From positions 18,752,321 through 18,816,320 of the forward strand of contig NC_092578.1 in assembly GCF_037975245.1 (NCBI RefSeq): 64,000 nt of DNA, in the 5' to 3' direction. Of this stretch, positions 1 to 30,866 are shown piece by piece. A program made the position numbers and the translations under genes. Source of the DNA: Apostichopus japonicus (taxonomy: Eukaryota; Echinodermata; Holothuroidea; Aspidochirotida; Stichopodidae). The number at the start of each line of letters is the position of its first letter. The first letter of the stretch is position 1. The notes under the pieces were generated by a model that did not search any database, had not been told where the DNA came from, and was given only the letters and a program-made list of their open reading frames with translations.

Positions 1-683
1 CTCTAAACTAGCCTACATTGCATATAAATTGGTGTACAGCACTTCTTTGTTTTCATTGACTTACCAACTATTTGTACCTCTTTCAAAGAGAAGAGAAGAC
101 ATTGCTTGACTCCTAATCTTTTCAGAAATATAGTAATGCCAAGTTGAACCAGGAACTTTCAGATATTAGCAAATTAATTCAGGACTCAAATGTAACCTGT
201 TCCTCTTGAATGTTTATAAGGTTTCAACATTTCGACCTCTGCTGACCTATGTCATTCACTCACAAACATTTGGCTTATGCTTCTCAATATATGGTATCCA
301 CATTCAAAGTAAGATATCAATCAAAGTTGTCCATGCTTTAGATATTGGTCTTTACAAAGTTTTGACATTCTGACTCCTGCTGACCTTTGACCTGCACTTA
401 AACAATAGGCATCGTTTATTCAAATATGTGGGATCCACAACCAAAGTATGAGATCAATCCAACTTTCCCTTCTTGAGACATCTTAGTACAGCAGGCATCA
501 CACACACACCCACACACAAAACATAAAAACCAACTAACTGCGTTAGATTAACAGCTTTCAATGGTACAATGAGGAACTAGTGCAAGCTAAACTGGTAGGG
601 GCTCCCATCATCAAATTTCACATAAAACAATAGCAGCTTCATTAGACGAAGCCACTGCATTTGAAGGTGAAATTTATACTTAC

Positions 684-773
684 GAGTTGGAATCTATTTC
701 AAATACATCAAATAATTTGATAACCCTGCAGTGGTCCAAACTTTTATGAATTTCATATTCTCTAAGAGCGTGT
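684..773 (-). CDS. TLK: TLK coding exon 12 (kinase N-lobe, alpha-C region)
   Basis: Encodes [20 protein letters not shown] and the following [10 protein letters not shown], the N-lobe segment following the catalytic lysine. Acceptor is ttacag at 774-779 and donor gtaagt at 678-683. The exon starts one base into a codon, matching the phase of the previous exon. Confidence 0.9.
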
Positions 774-3700
774 CTGTAAAGGGCGGGAAAAAAACAAAAG
801 ATTGAAAATATTATAGTCAGCAATGGATGTTATTAGCAGAAGAAGGTGACACACTGGTATAAGCAGCACAAGATACTTATAAAGATGAAATAAAGATATT
901 TGTCTGTAGTAAAGGATACAACCCAGGAACAAATTCTGTTTTGGACTGCTTTCTTCCATACAGAATAATTATTATACGTTTTGTAAAGATGATATTTTCT
1001 ACATAACTATGACAACTCACTACATTTTGCTGCCTTTAAATGTTTGTTTTCTAACACCTGGCGATGCACATACCGTTTAGGTGAGAGAGAAATCAAATTT
1101 TGACAATAATGTCATTTTTGCAAAAAGTACTTTTAATTATGTTTAATTATGAAAGAAAGCTTATCATTGGTCACTTGGTGCTATACCACGATACAAGTTT
1201 ATCAGCCATTGCTAACTTTGCTGCCTTTGAGGCCTTTCTATGAGGCCTTTCTAAAATTTGCTGCCAGTAAAGGTTTAAGTCTGAACTAGGTCCTCCACTT
1301 AATGGTCACTTCTTGCAGTGCTTTTTACAAGTTTTCCGTTGTTGTTGTTGTTGTGACGGTGCCTCGTTAGGTTCAATTTATACCGCAGGCGTTAATCATG
1401 CTCGTTTTTCACTGAACCGAGTTTTTTACTTTTGAGTCCTTTACTGATCGTAAGCTTACTTGATGTAATTGGCTTTCTTGTCCTCTTTCCATTCTTTTGA
1501 AAGTTGATGGATCTTACAGGCCATGTACCTCTGTTCCTTAACATCAAATCCCTGAAGAGAAAAAACATTACCATACAACAATGATTCACTGGCTCCCCTA
1601 TCAGCTACAGAATTCAGTATAAACTACTTCTTCTTCTCACCTTTTGTGCTCATCATCTGGAACAGCCTGTGTACCTGTCACAACTTCTCTTGCCATATAT
1701 TCCAACTCGCACACTTTGTTCGTCCAACAAACTGTATTTAACTGTTCCTAAACCCCCGCTTGAAGACCTATGGTTACAGAAGCTTTGAATACTCTGGCTC
1801 TTATCAAACATGCTCTAAACTTTCTACATTCAAAATTCTACTTAGGACCCATCTTTTTCACTTGTTCTTTTGTAAATTAATCTGCTTTCTTTGTAAAGTG
1901 CCTTGAGCAGTGACTTTTGTCTACTGATTTGGTGCCATATAAGTCTCATTTATTATTATTATTATATATTGAAAACTTACACCTGATAGATCCCTGCATG
2001 CAAAGCATGCAAACACTCACTTGTCAAAATCGATAAGGAGGCAAATTTTTAATTGTTCCCATGGTGATCCGAGACGACCAAAATCAGCTGATTGGGTCGA
2101 CCGGCATATGAATAATTGTTCACATTCAATATCGGATCGCATTGTAACTAAATACTAACCTATTGGTACAATGGTGTATAATAGGCGTCACCCTCCACCA
2201 CTGTAAAGGTACTGAAATATATTTAAACAAAACAGTTTGGCCTATGATCCACCCAAACTGGCATATTACCAAGCATTGGCTTTGTGTTCTATTTACAAAA
2301 ACCTACACATCTCTCTTGCAGTGTACATATCGGTCATTCTTTGTTATTTTGCTACCTCTGACAACCAACTTCGCTGTTTTTTTTAAAACGTAAGACCCGG
2401 GTGGTTGTCCGAAGGACAATCAGAAAACAAACCTTAAAAAATTTGCCCTGGATAACCATCATTCACATCCTACGGGATATACAAAATATATGTCAAGAAC
2501 GGACGAATGAATCGGTGATTAGATGGATTTTGAATTTACCTTATGCACTTCACTAAAGCCACCCTTGCCAATCAGCTGTAGTAACAGATATCGCCCCGAC
2601 AAGACTGGATAATCCTTGAACTGTGACTGGTCCTCACTCTGAATACGCTTCAACTCACGTATGTGGACGTTACGATCTCTCTCAAGCTTCTGGAGCTCTG
2701 CCTGGAGATCGGCTTCCTCCTAAAAAAGGAAATGATAGAATACGGATGCGTTGTCAATCGTCACCGATCCCTCGCAACTCACTCATCCTGTCCCTCACTT
2801 GAGTACATATGGGTAAATAGTGATATGAGTTATACAGGAACATCTCTGGTTGCTTGTTCTGGGTGGGAGAGGAGAGGAGGCCTGGGTGACTCCCCCCCCC
2901 CCATATCTGGCTACAGCCCACCTAACCCAACCGGATTTTTCACTTCCCCACGAGGTATCACCTCAGAGGGTCTTACCTTTTTCAAAGCCACTAGCCTCAA
3001 CTTGAAGATTTCGTCTCTTTCGTAATATTCTGTGGGAGTGAGGGAGTTGTCCTCTGCCCTAGCCGGTTTAGCGAAGCCGTCGTCCGGGCCGTTGGACATG
3101 GAAGCCTTCTTGTTTGGTTTGGAATTAATGTTCACTGTCGTCGGTTTCCTCTTCGCTAAGAGTTTCCGATTTCTTTCCAGATCCTCCTTGTCCTTGGCTA
3201 ATTTTTCTTGCAATCTGGAAATAGATGATTTTGTTAAGTGGTTAAAACAAACAAAGGCTGTATTCTTGCCATGAGTAAATTTAAAAGAAACCTTCCCGGT
3301 CAAAAGGAAGTAACAGGCTGTTTTGTCTCTCTGAGATGTGATTCATAATCTATTAAGCATAAACATTAGGACTAATTTTATCAGGCATATATCCATCACA
3401 ACTTGCAAATGTAGGCACATTGGTCTAAACCACGTAAGCGAGCACCGACAGACCATACAATACTGAAGCCTGTCGTATTTGTTATTTTTAACGTCTGTTT
3501 TACGGGAGGCCTCGATGGTTACATATACAGATCTGTCTCCTAAAGAATGCTTTGTCTCAACAATCCTAAGCATAATCATGAATATGATTCATTAATTGTA
3601 CACTCAATGCATAATCGTGAATATGATTCAATAATTGTACACTAAATGCATAATCAAGAATATGATTCATTAATTGTACACTCAATGCATAATCGTGAAT

Positions 3701-6700
3701 ATGATTCATTAATTGTACACTCACTGCATATTCATGAATATGATTCATTAATTGATCACTAAATGCATAATCATGAATATGATTTATTAATTTTACACTC
3801 ACTGCATATTCATGAATATGATTCATTAATTGATCACTCAATGCATAATCATGAATATGATTCATTTATTGTACACTCAATGCATAATCGTGAATATGAT
3901 TCATTAATTGTACACTCAATACATAATCATGAATATGATTCATTAATTGAACACTCAATGCATAATAGTGAATATGATTCATTAGTTGTACACTCAATGC
4001 ATATTCATGAATATGATTCATTAATTGTACACTCAATGCATAATTGTGAATATGATTCATTAATTGTACACTCAATGAATAATCATGAATATGATTAATT
4101 GAACACTCAATGCATAATCATGAATATGGAAAGAAACCCTCATCACTGTCATTACTTGAAGGATCATCAAATCGGTTCAAAACACACTTTCCTCGGGCCC
4201 ACTAAGATGTATGCAACACAAACGTGTAAATATAAAACATATTCCTGATAACTTCAAAACCAACTTGGTCCACTCACTTCATGAGGTCAGTAAAGGCATA
4301 TCCATCACTCCACGTCTCTACGAATTGAGCTCCTTGCCTTTGCGTTGCAAATTGCCCCAATCGTAACCTGTTCTCCATACACCGCCTCCTGGCTTCTTTG
4401 CGTTCTATAACAGCCTTAAGAAGAAGAAAAGACAGAAAGCTGACTAGAAAAGTTTTAAAAAAAAAAAATTAAAGCAACGTATTTACTTGATCAAATAGCA
4501 CATTTTGATCACCGGAAAAAAAATCCGCATATTTTCATCTAAATTTCTTTCGAATAAACTTTGGTAGGATACTTACTTTGTCAATCAGCAAGTTCTTAGT
4601 CATCTCCGTACTCTTAGCCGTCTGCTCTTTCAGCTTTTCCGTGACCTTTTGTGCCGATTCTAATTGTTTCTGGAACTCTATATTGGTCTGCGGAACAGAT
4701 TGGAGGATAAACTCATGAATCATCGCTGGTTTGAAAAAGGCTGACGGGTACGATTTAGGGGGTCTCTACCAATATTTTCAGTTTTTTAGTTCTGACTTTC
4801 AATCAAAGTTTTCGCAGTGAAACAAGTATTCAAAAACACAAACCAGTTTAATATAGTTAAGTTGTTGCACAAAGACAACGATTACAGAAACACAGGAAAC
4901 AAAAGGGCCTCTTTTATTATACCCAATACATTTGTATTTAATGTGGTTATTGAAAGAGCCCTCAGACTAAATTCAAATAACTTGATACAACTATCCTTTC
5001 CTCTCTTTCTCTCTAACTATTTCCAGTCAATTCCCTCCCATTCCCCTCTCCCTTTTTGTACCAACTTCTAACCCTACTAGCATATCTACAATAAAACTAA
5101 GACAACGCTCTCCACCCAATATCTTTATCTCACTGGATCAACGTCAACTGTTTTAATATTATCAAAAGAGAACTAATCCATCTTCTGGCAATGTCATAAG
5201 TGCAAAACTGTACCAGGGGATAATTTAGTGTTGAAATTTTGTGTAGCAGTTTGGAAGTCTTTTGAACATCTCTGCGCTTGTCCGGCAAATTTGTCCCGTT
5301 TTGCATAGCATTTTTATGGTGCGATACTGGGATACTTTATTCCTTGTGTACTGGCGGCGCAACACAAAGAGAAAAACATAGAAAAACCAGCAGGGTTCTA
5401 CTTTACCATGCTCAAGGATTCTATTGTGCTTTCTTTTTCTCGGATATCGCTCGTCGCTCTGTTCTCCAGCTGCTTCAGTTCAGCCAGGGAAATCTCCGTC
5501 TAAAACGAGAGAAGAAAAAAGGACATAATGAAACAAAAATTGAACATCATGCATTCCCTGTAGGTTTGACATTACAACTGTGGTATCTTAATAAGCCTTA
5601 GAATGGGCATGATCAATGACTGTATCGATTTTATCCTGCATTAACAGAACAATTTGGACTACCATGTTGGTCTTTGTTCTTCCCATTCTTGCAAATATCG
5701 TTAGAACCTGCCTGCCGCCTTTTTCAGAATTTTTAAATTTTTTTTATCGTGATTTGATGTCTTACCTGAGATGCTTTTGATGTGACTTCTGTCCTCCCTT
5801 TGTGCGGCGTAGATGGATGGCTAAAATTTGAATCCATACTATTTCCGCCCGGTGATATTGGAAACTGTAGAACCGATCGCAAAAGGGGAAAAACAAAAAA
5901 TTAGATAAAAAGAGACCAGAAGGCCCAGCGGCTTGGATTCCTCGTCATAAATGTGTAGTACAATTTTACCTGATAGATGCAGAATAGCAACGCTTTTAAA
6001 CTTGGAATGAGAATTATCCCTGGACCATTGCAAAATGTTCTGTAATTGCTCAAACTGTAGACACCTACCAAAATAAGCCAGTAGTCAGGATTGTACAAAT
6101 AAATACAAGTCTGTCAAAATGTATCAATATTTTAGGAAATAACAGTCCAGGGGCGAGTGGGTGACCTATCCCACCAAGAAGTATTTTACAGATATTACCC
6201 ATGTTCCATTTTGGTCTGATACCGGGCGGTGGGAGAAGTCTTTCCAATCTCTAAGTTGAGTGGCATTCCACATAAGCGGTTGCTTATCTTACAATGACAT
6301 CTTCCTCTCAAAATTGATAAAGAACAATGAAGTTTAAGGGAAAACCGTGGAATGATCTTTGACCCTCCATCCCCCTCTCTACCCCACCCTTCCCTCAATA
6401 TTTGCCACGTGTCTCATCTTTTATCAATCAATCAATAAGTGGTTTGTCTTACCACACCGACAGGTGACTTGACCGACGCACGACCAGGACTTCCCGACGC
6501 ACCAGAATGCTATAAGGAGGGCAAAAGGAGAGAAACAGTTTACAAACGTGAAGTTTATTCGAGTTCAATGACGCGTCACATACTTAATCCTTTAGGAGTC
6601 TTGACCTCTTTTTGCTCATATTCTACGTAGGTCGTGTAGAGTTCCCCTTTATGGGGTTTGCCCATCAGCAAATTTGGCAATCACATAGTCTCCTTCCTCA

Positions 6701-8425
6701 TCATACTCCTCTTGTTAATTTATTTGGACAAAAAAAAACGTGAGGAACAACCAGAAAGCTTTTTACCCCAATTCTTGCCTACTTCATTCTTCACATTTTG
6801 AACATTGAAATTCTACTACTCACTAAAACAACGAGCATTGAGGGTCCAACAATAAAATGGAAGAGAACAACCTGGATTGTAAATACAGATAGAGTAATAA
6901 TGAGGATGTTATCCAGTCCCTCTGCTACCACCTAGAGCTACAATAACCTCTACAATCTAACCTCTACAATCAACACTTACCCTGAAATATTCACTAATTT
7001 TCTTGCTGCCAGTAGCTGCATGATTGATGGGGGGAAAAATGAGAAAAGAAAAAAATTGGAATGACTAAAAAGCTTGTTGTTTTATAATCATAGGTCTGTT
7101 ATGGGCAAGGGGGAAAACAAAATAATTCAGGACTGGGAAACACATCTACTTTTAAGGGTAAACATATTTTGATCCCAATTGGATATCGTGAAACTGACCC
7201 TGTTGGAGGTTGAGGTGGTGTGGGATTTGCGGGCAAATGGTAACATAAGGAAAGTGGTATTTCTTGTTTAAGGCAGTTCTCAACAATAGCTTTAGTGGGA
7301 TTTGTTCTCAAGTATAAAACCAAACATGAGAGAGGTGTATATGAACAGGTCTCTTGTACTGATGTCCTTGCCTCATATTTCCCTCCCCCTGCCCCTGTTT
7401 TTGTTTGGTCCAAAAGAAAAGAGGGGCAGGCCTAGGTCGTCCTGGAAATCAGCTAAGCTAAGGCACTTTGCCATCTGCCCCATATATTGTGTAGAACACA
7501 AATTATAGGGTGTGATACGATCGTATCTTTACAACTACACTAGTAAAAGTAGGTTTTACATTAAACGCTATTGGAGTTTAATGGGGACGCAAGCTTTTTT
7601 CACGGGATGCAAGCTCCTTGGGCAAACTTTCTTCTCTAGTTACATTACTGTATATACAATTTTGATGATAGGTTAAATAGTTACAAATATGAAAAGATAT
7701 CTTTATAAAGTGAAAAGAATAAGAAATTACACAATAGGTTTTCCAAATTTTGCCGAACTTTGGGCTTACTTGGAGTTGTTTGGTCATTGTCAGGTGCTTT
7801 CCTCTTTCTCTTTCGTTCTTTGGTTGGCATTTCTAACGAAACCTTGGAAGATTAAAAAAAAATTAAAAAATCAATATTATGATAGACATTTCAATAAAAC
7901 ATTTTGCTGCTAATGTAGGTGAGTGCTGAGTGACAGATTGACTGGCATTTGCATTCATTGTAAGCATGTTTAAATTTGTTCCCTAAAGTACCCCAATGCA
8001 ATGAAGTATTTGTCCTATTCGAATTAAGAGTATTCAAAATTACTGCATAAAGAGTCTACATTGAACAGTTTTTGCTAAGAATAGGAATTACATCTACAGA
8101 AGGCCTAGCCACAAACAAGTTTACTGGCAAGACTGTCTTAAATTATCCTTAAGAAGAGTCCTATTCCACTGCGCACCAGATGCCATATGAGGATTTTAAT
8201 CAATTGTTTTATCAAAGTCAAAAATGTTAACTTGGTATTTAATCAGCAGTGATTTAATAAGTATTAAATATTGCTTACATCATGAATATCATCATTATTG
8301 GAACTTCTACTTCCTGAGCTTTGGTTGGAATCATCTTTGATGATGATCGGCTGTTCTCGTCTGCCCTTAAATCTGGCCTCTAAAAGCTCCAGCTTTTGGG
8401 GATCAAAGTGCTTAAAGCTCTGCAT
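684..8425 (-). CDS. TLK: Tousled-like serine/threonine kinase (TLK), 3' end beyond the window
   Basis: TLK is a nuclear Ser/Thr kinase that phosphorylates the histone chaperone ASF1 and acts in replication-coupled chromatin assembly. Coding exons on the minus strand, in transcript order: 8425-8279, 7842-7770, 7015-6981, 6509-6453, 5864-5766, 5499-5407, 4687-4577, 4414-4278, 3214-2977, 2719-2540, 1551-1460, 773-684. They join in one frame to 1352 nt (about 450 codons). The N-terminus [13 protein letters not shown] matches the TLK start, KKISEYF matches the conserved KISDYF-type motif, and [26 protein letters not shown] and [18 protein letters not shown] are TLK hallmarks. The kinase begins at [19 protein letters not shown] (glycine loop), then YMACKIHQL with the catalytic lysine, then [20 protein letters not shown]. 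The catalytic loop, DFG and C-lobe were not found and should lie left of base 684. Family assignment is firm; TLK1 versus TLK2 cannot be decided and invertebrates usually have one gene. Confidence 0.95.
1460..1551 (-). CDS. TLK: TLK coding exon 11 (catalytic lysine)
   Basis: Encodes [20 protein letters not shown] followed by [11 protein letters not shown]. The lysine of MACK corresponds to the ATP-anchoring lysine of the VAVK motif. Acceptor cttcag and donor gtaagc flank the exon. Confidence 0.92.
1580..1972 (+). mobile_element. L2/CR1-like non-LTR retrotransposon 3' fragment
   Basis: On the plus strand, broken frames read IHWLP, then [11 protein letters not shown], then [20 protein letters not shown], the typical C-terminal end of L2/CR1 reverse transcriptase proteins. 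The 3' end carries a short tail of ATT repeats (1950-1972). The copy is frameshifted and truncated at its 5' end. It lies antisense in a TLK intron, with its 5' end about 30 bp from the acceptor of TLK exon 11. Confidence 0.72.
1973..2539. other. TLK intron sequence, nothing recognised
   Basis: Intron between coding exons 10 and 11. Apart from the retroelement fragment at 1580-1972 I see no gene, RNA or repeat in it. Confidence 0.6.
2540..2719 (-). CDS. TLK: TLK coding exon 10 (coiled coil end and glycine-rich loop)
   Basis: Encodes [20 protein letters not shown] then [18 protein letters not shown] and [19 protein letters not shown]. The GKGGFSEV segment is the nucleotide-binding glycine loop. 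Acceptor tttttag and donor gtaaat; phase 0 at both ends. Confidence 0.95.
2977..3214 (-). CDS. TLK: TLK coding exon 9
   Basis: Encodes [33 protein letters not shown] and [20 protein letters not shown]. The LLAKRKP and [13 protein letters not shown] blocks are diagnostic of Tousled-like kinases. Donor gtaaga at 2971-2976; acceptor tttccag at 3215-3221. Confidence 0.95.
3560..4125. repeat. 39-bp minisatellite in a TLK intron
   Basis: About 14 head-to-tail units of 39 bp. Each unit contains a cataatcatgaatatgattc-like core followed by an attaattgtacac-like stretch. The core holds an inverted repeat (ATGAAT, 3 nt, ATTCAT) that could form a small hairpin. Because 39 is a multiple of three, long open frames run on both strands as 13-residue repeats. 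These frames are a by-product of the array, not genes. There are no unique spacers, so it is not a CRISPR array. Confidence 0.93.
4278..4414 (-). CDS. TLK: TLK coding exon 8
   Basis: Encodes [40 protein letters not shown] and FTDLMK, matching the TLK block LRLGHF...SFTEQWTDGYAF. Keeping frame with exon 7 requires the acceptor cttaag before 4414, not the closer AG of ttatag before 4404. Donor is gtgagt. Confidence 0.93.
4577..4687 (-). CDS. TLK: TLK coding exon 7 (coiled coil)
   Basis: Encodes [20 protein letters not shown] followed by [17 protein letters not shown], a coiled-coil segment corresponding to the ERLNRCVTMSKKLLIEKS region of vertebrate TLKs. Acceptor ccgcag, donor gtaagt, 37 whole codons. 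Confidence 0.92.
5407..5499 (-). CDS. TLK: TLK coding exon 6 (coiled coil)
   Basis: Encodes [20 protein letters not shown] then [11 protein letters not shown], matching the vertebrate TLK segment that starts the coiled coil. Acceptor tttag at 5500 onward, donor gtaaag; 31 whole codons. Confidence 0.88.
5766..5864 (-). CDS. TLK: TLK coding exon 5 (low-complexity linker)
   Basis: Encodes [20 protein letters not shown] then [13 protein letters not shown], 33 whole codons between acceptor ctacag and donor gtaag. It is poorly conserved and is placed by splice signals and frame continuity. Confidence 0.75.
6453..6509 (-). CDS. TLK: TLK coding exon 4
   Basis: Encodes [19 protein letters not shown], comparable to the GTSPGRSVPP stretch of vertebrate TLK2. 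Acceptor ttatag, donor gtaaga, 19 whole codons. Confidence 0.78.
6981..7015 (-). CDS. TLK: TLK coding micro-exon 3 (KISEYF motif)
   Basis: A 35-nt exon encoding [11 protein letters not shown]. The KISEYF motif matches the conserved KISDYF of TLKs. Acceptor tgcag and donor gtaagt; its phase fits both neighbours. Confidence 0.82.
7770..7842 (-). CDS. TLK: TLK coding exon 2 (basic nuclear-localisation-like segment)
   Basis: Encodes [19 protein letters not shown] followed by DQTTP. The KERKRKRK cluster matches the RNRKRK nuclear-localisation-like region of vertebrate TLKs. Frame continuity requires the acceptor cttccaag just above 7842. Confidence 0.82.
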
Positions 8426-8449
8426 GTTGATAAAGATGCGCTTATTAAT
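8279..8449 (-). CDS. TLK: TLK first coding exon with start codon
   Basis: The exon runs from acceptor ccgcag (8450-8455) to donor gtaagc (8273-8278). Its first 24 nt are 5' UTR and the ATG is at 8425-8423. It encodes [19 protein letters not shown] and an acidic/Ser-Asn tail. The ATG is chosen because the TLK-conserved LDPRRQELLEARF-type motif follows within a few residues. Confidence 0.9.
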
Positions 8450-9250
8450 CTGCGGAAATATAAACACAAATGAAAGACAGCAAATATGAAAGATATTTCT
8501 AGGAAAATTATTCCTAAGACTTTCAATATTACATAACATCAACAACTGTAATTTTATTAAATTTCTTTAAATATTTCTTGGAAACTACAAAACTTGAAGT
8601 TTAGTTGGTAGGCTATGCTTTGTAAATGAACTGTACCTTGCTTAAATGAACTATGTGGAGTAGAAATAAAGAATTTCAATTAATACAATGATAAATTATG
8701 ATGCAAACTTACGTTTAACAATCATTGTTGAGTTGCCTAACGATAGGACTAACGAGTTAGGCTATGCCTTATGAGTTGGCCTTTTAACTCGAATTGAACT
8801 TGAAGCAGTATTATTGATAAGCCTTATCCTAACTTCTAATAACGTATGACACAGATCAAAAGAATATCACTCCTGAACTTAAACAAATGTTGAAACGTTA
8901 CTGCCAAAAGATCATGCAGACACACCCTTCAAAAATCTGAAATATTGTCTGTTCACCTGCAACTACAAGTCGGACACGGAGCCTACACTACATTGTCATT
9001 AGGCTTTGCCTAGCTACGTTGAGGAAAATAACCATGGAACGAAAAGACCTGTGAAAGTATCATGCACTGTTAGGATACACTAGCCTAAGCGATCATTCAA
9101 ACGATGTGTCAGTGTCGAGTGTATATCATATGTACCAGCCGACATGTTTTTCACAGCCCACTTGTCCCATCGGCGCTAAAAGTTATCATTATATAGGAAA
9201 AAATGACTGAAAATGTTACAGCTTGAGAACATGTGAGGAGGATGACTTAC

Positions 9251-9400
9251 CTCTTTTGGATTTTAACACGTGTCGGTACGAATCTCTGTTTTTCGGTGCA
9301 TTTCTGTTGTTGATTCCCTAACTCTCAGGTTCGGTGAGAGTTTATTGAAGATTTCGTGTGACGTCACACTTGCGGTGTTGACAGCGGAAAGAGAATGTAA
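9251..9400 (-). other. TLK: Probable non-coding first exon and promoter-proximal region of TLK
   Basis: A good donor (gtaagt, 9245-9250 on the minus strand) lies about 800 bp upstream of the first coding exon. The sequence before it has no in-frame start that continues into TLK, so it is most likely 5' UTR. The 5' boundary is a guess; the transcription start cannot be seen. Confidence 0.45.
9359..9366. promoter_or_regulatory. Palindromic CRE/ATF-like site near the TLK 5' end
   Basis: A perfect TGACGTCA octamer, the consensus for CREB/ATF factors, lies about 110 bp upstream of the putative TLK first-exon donor, where a promoter would be expected. Function is inferred from position and sequence only. 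Confidence 0.4.
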
Positions 9401-11396
9401 CAGTACTTATGAAGGGGGGTTCACCCCTTAATTAATAGCATAAATGTTTCATATTGTGATTTCATCATTTCCCTGGAGTTATCAGAAAATTACAGTATAG
9501 CCATTTCATGATTGGCCAATGTTATCATGTCAAAATTCCGTTAAGTGACAAATCAAACTCAAAGCTAGCCATAGACTATGGCACAAAGCACCGGCTCACC
9601 TCAATCTCAACCCGGGAAGAGATGAAGGCCAAACAATGAGGTCAAGGACGGTCACGAAATTCGTCTTTGGTTTCTCTTGGCTGTAAATACTGCAGATTTG
9701 ACTGAAGAGGGACTACCACCGATTATCATGGTTGTGAGGAATACAATTCGATTGCTTGAAGCCTGGCAGTTTCCTCCAAAATAATTTCTGTCCCTTTATA
9801 GCAAGTGTCCTAGTCAGTTGTAATGACAGAGGAGGTTCAGTTAATACATTCAGTAGCTTGTTCATTTTCGTGGATCATATAAAAACAAATACCCATGTTG
9901 TCGCGGATGTTGTCTTGTGTTGTTAAAATAGGTTTTACCATTGTAATGTGAATAAATGAAGCCAATAAATGAAGTGAATAAATGATAGCTTAATTAAGTT
10001 ACCAGATTGTCGGACGACTGCATGAGTACGGCGCATTTCATCGAGAAAATTTGTTTACATTGAAGTGAATTGTTGTGCACTAAATTTAGTAACGAAATTG
10101 CTTTGCTTAGTGGTACATATAAGTTCCAATTGTAAGCATAATTCAATGACTACATAAAGTGAATCTGAAATGTAAGAATACATGTTCAATTTTTGTAGAT
10201 GTTACAGACCAACAGATACCCAAAATATATGAAGAAAAGGGACAGTCGTGACAGTCAGCGAATTTACCATTACAAAGTCTGACCAGTTGGGGGCAATCAC
10301 AAAACTTCAAGAGGCCTATTTGGTTTTGGAATTTATAGTGAGAAACGTACTTACCAGTGCCTCAACTTGAACGGATATATGTACCTTTAATCTACCACGC
10401 GACTAGAATTTGGCAACAGTTTAGCAGAATAGATCACTCCTTGATAATATAGATTAATTATGGGGTTGTAGTACTTCAGAACCCCTAGACCCACCCCTCC
10501 TACACGGGAGTTAATTGTGCTTTATCGACATATGGGTTACACTCCGTCCTACTTAAAATTCTGGATCCGCCCTTTGTTTTACATCCATTAAAACTTGGCC
10601 TACTTGCTTTTTCAGTGTGCACTTCTTATTTCCCCAACACTTACCATTCTCCTTCACGTTTACATATGGACACACGTTGTCTTTTATTATTTATTTATTT
10701 TTTATTTATATTCTTTCAAGTTTTTTTTTGTAGAGAAAAATGTATCCCCCCCCCCCCCCATCACTTCAGGACCCGTGACTAATCACTGCTGTGTGTGTAT
10801 CCTGTATGTCCTGTTTTTAACCACCTGTGTTATCGTTCACTGTTTTCATTCCTCAAAAAATTAACGGTGTATTAATGTTTCAATTTCTTAGTTATATAAA
10901 TTGAAACGCTAATACTGTTTATATAGTTGAACATAACCATCAAGTTGATCAGGTCGCATTTTACATCGATACTCCCTCGCTCATTTTTTTGCATCGTAGC
11001 TGAATCGGTATTACGTACAGTACCAATTTCGTAAAATACAATAGTCTGCGACAATCATGGATGGATAAAATTTTTCTTGAAAGACCCTTAATAAAATAGT
11101 CTATTAAATTCATTTAAATTCATTTAGTTTGTTGGTTGATGGAACCACACCATCCCGTTTTGGGTTTGTTCTCAATCAGCAAAAGATAGGACCTTACGTT
11201 AGGCTACTTTAGTTAGACTGAGCATAGCCTAGGCTGGAAGTGTATCATAGCGTGCTAACATAGCCTAACGAAAGCTTTGTGTTGTACTGCAGTTACTGAA
11301 GTCAATGATCAGTTAGCCTAACTTAGTTACGCAAGTTGGCATTCCTTCAGTAATAAGAAGCATATCTTGTCAGTTAATTGAATACCATAAACAAGC
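9401..11396. other. Intergenic spacer between TLK and DHX8
   Basis: The two genes face away from each other across about 2 kb. I see no gene here. Around 10440-10580 there is a CCCC-rich stretch ending in a ggatccgccc-like motif that recurs elsewhere in the window, and 10749-10760 is a poly-C run. The DHX8 promoter must lie in the right part but shows no clear TATA box. Confidence 0.6.

Positions 11397-30852
<19,456 letters not shown>

Positions 30853-30866
<14 letters not shown>

Noticed and set aside
3566-4098. Long open frames on both strands (MHNHEYDS-type and MNHIHDYA-type repeats)
   Set aside because: They are translations of the 39-bp minisatellite; no conserved domain and no splice context.
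3560-4125. Possible CRISPR array
   Set aside because: Units are contiguous with no unique spacers, and the locus is inside a eukaryotic intron.
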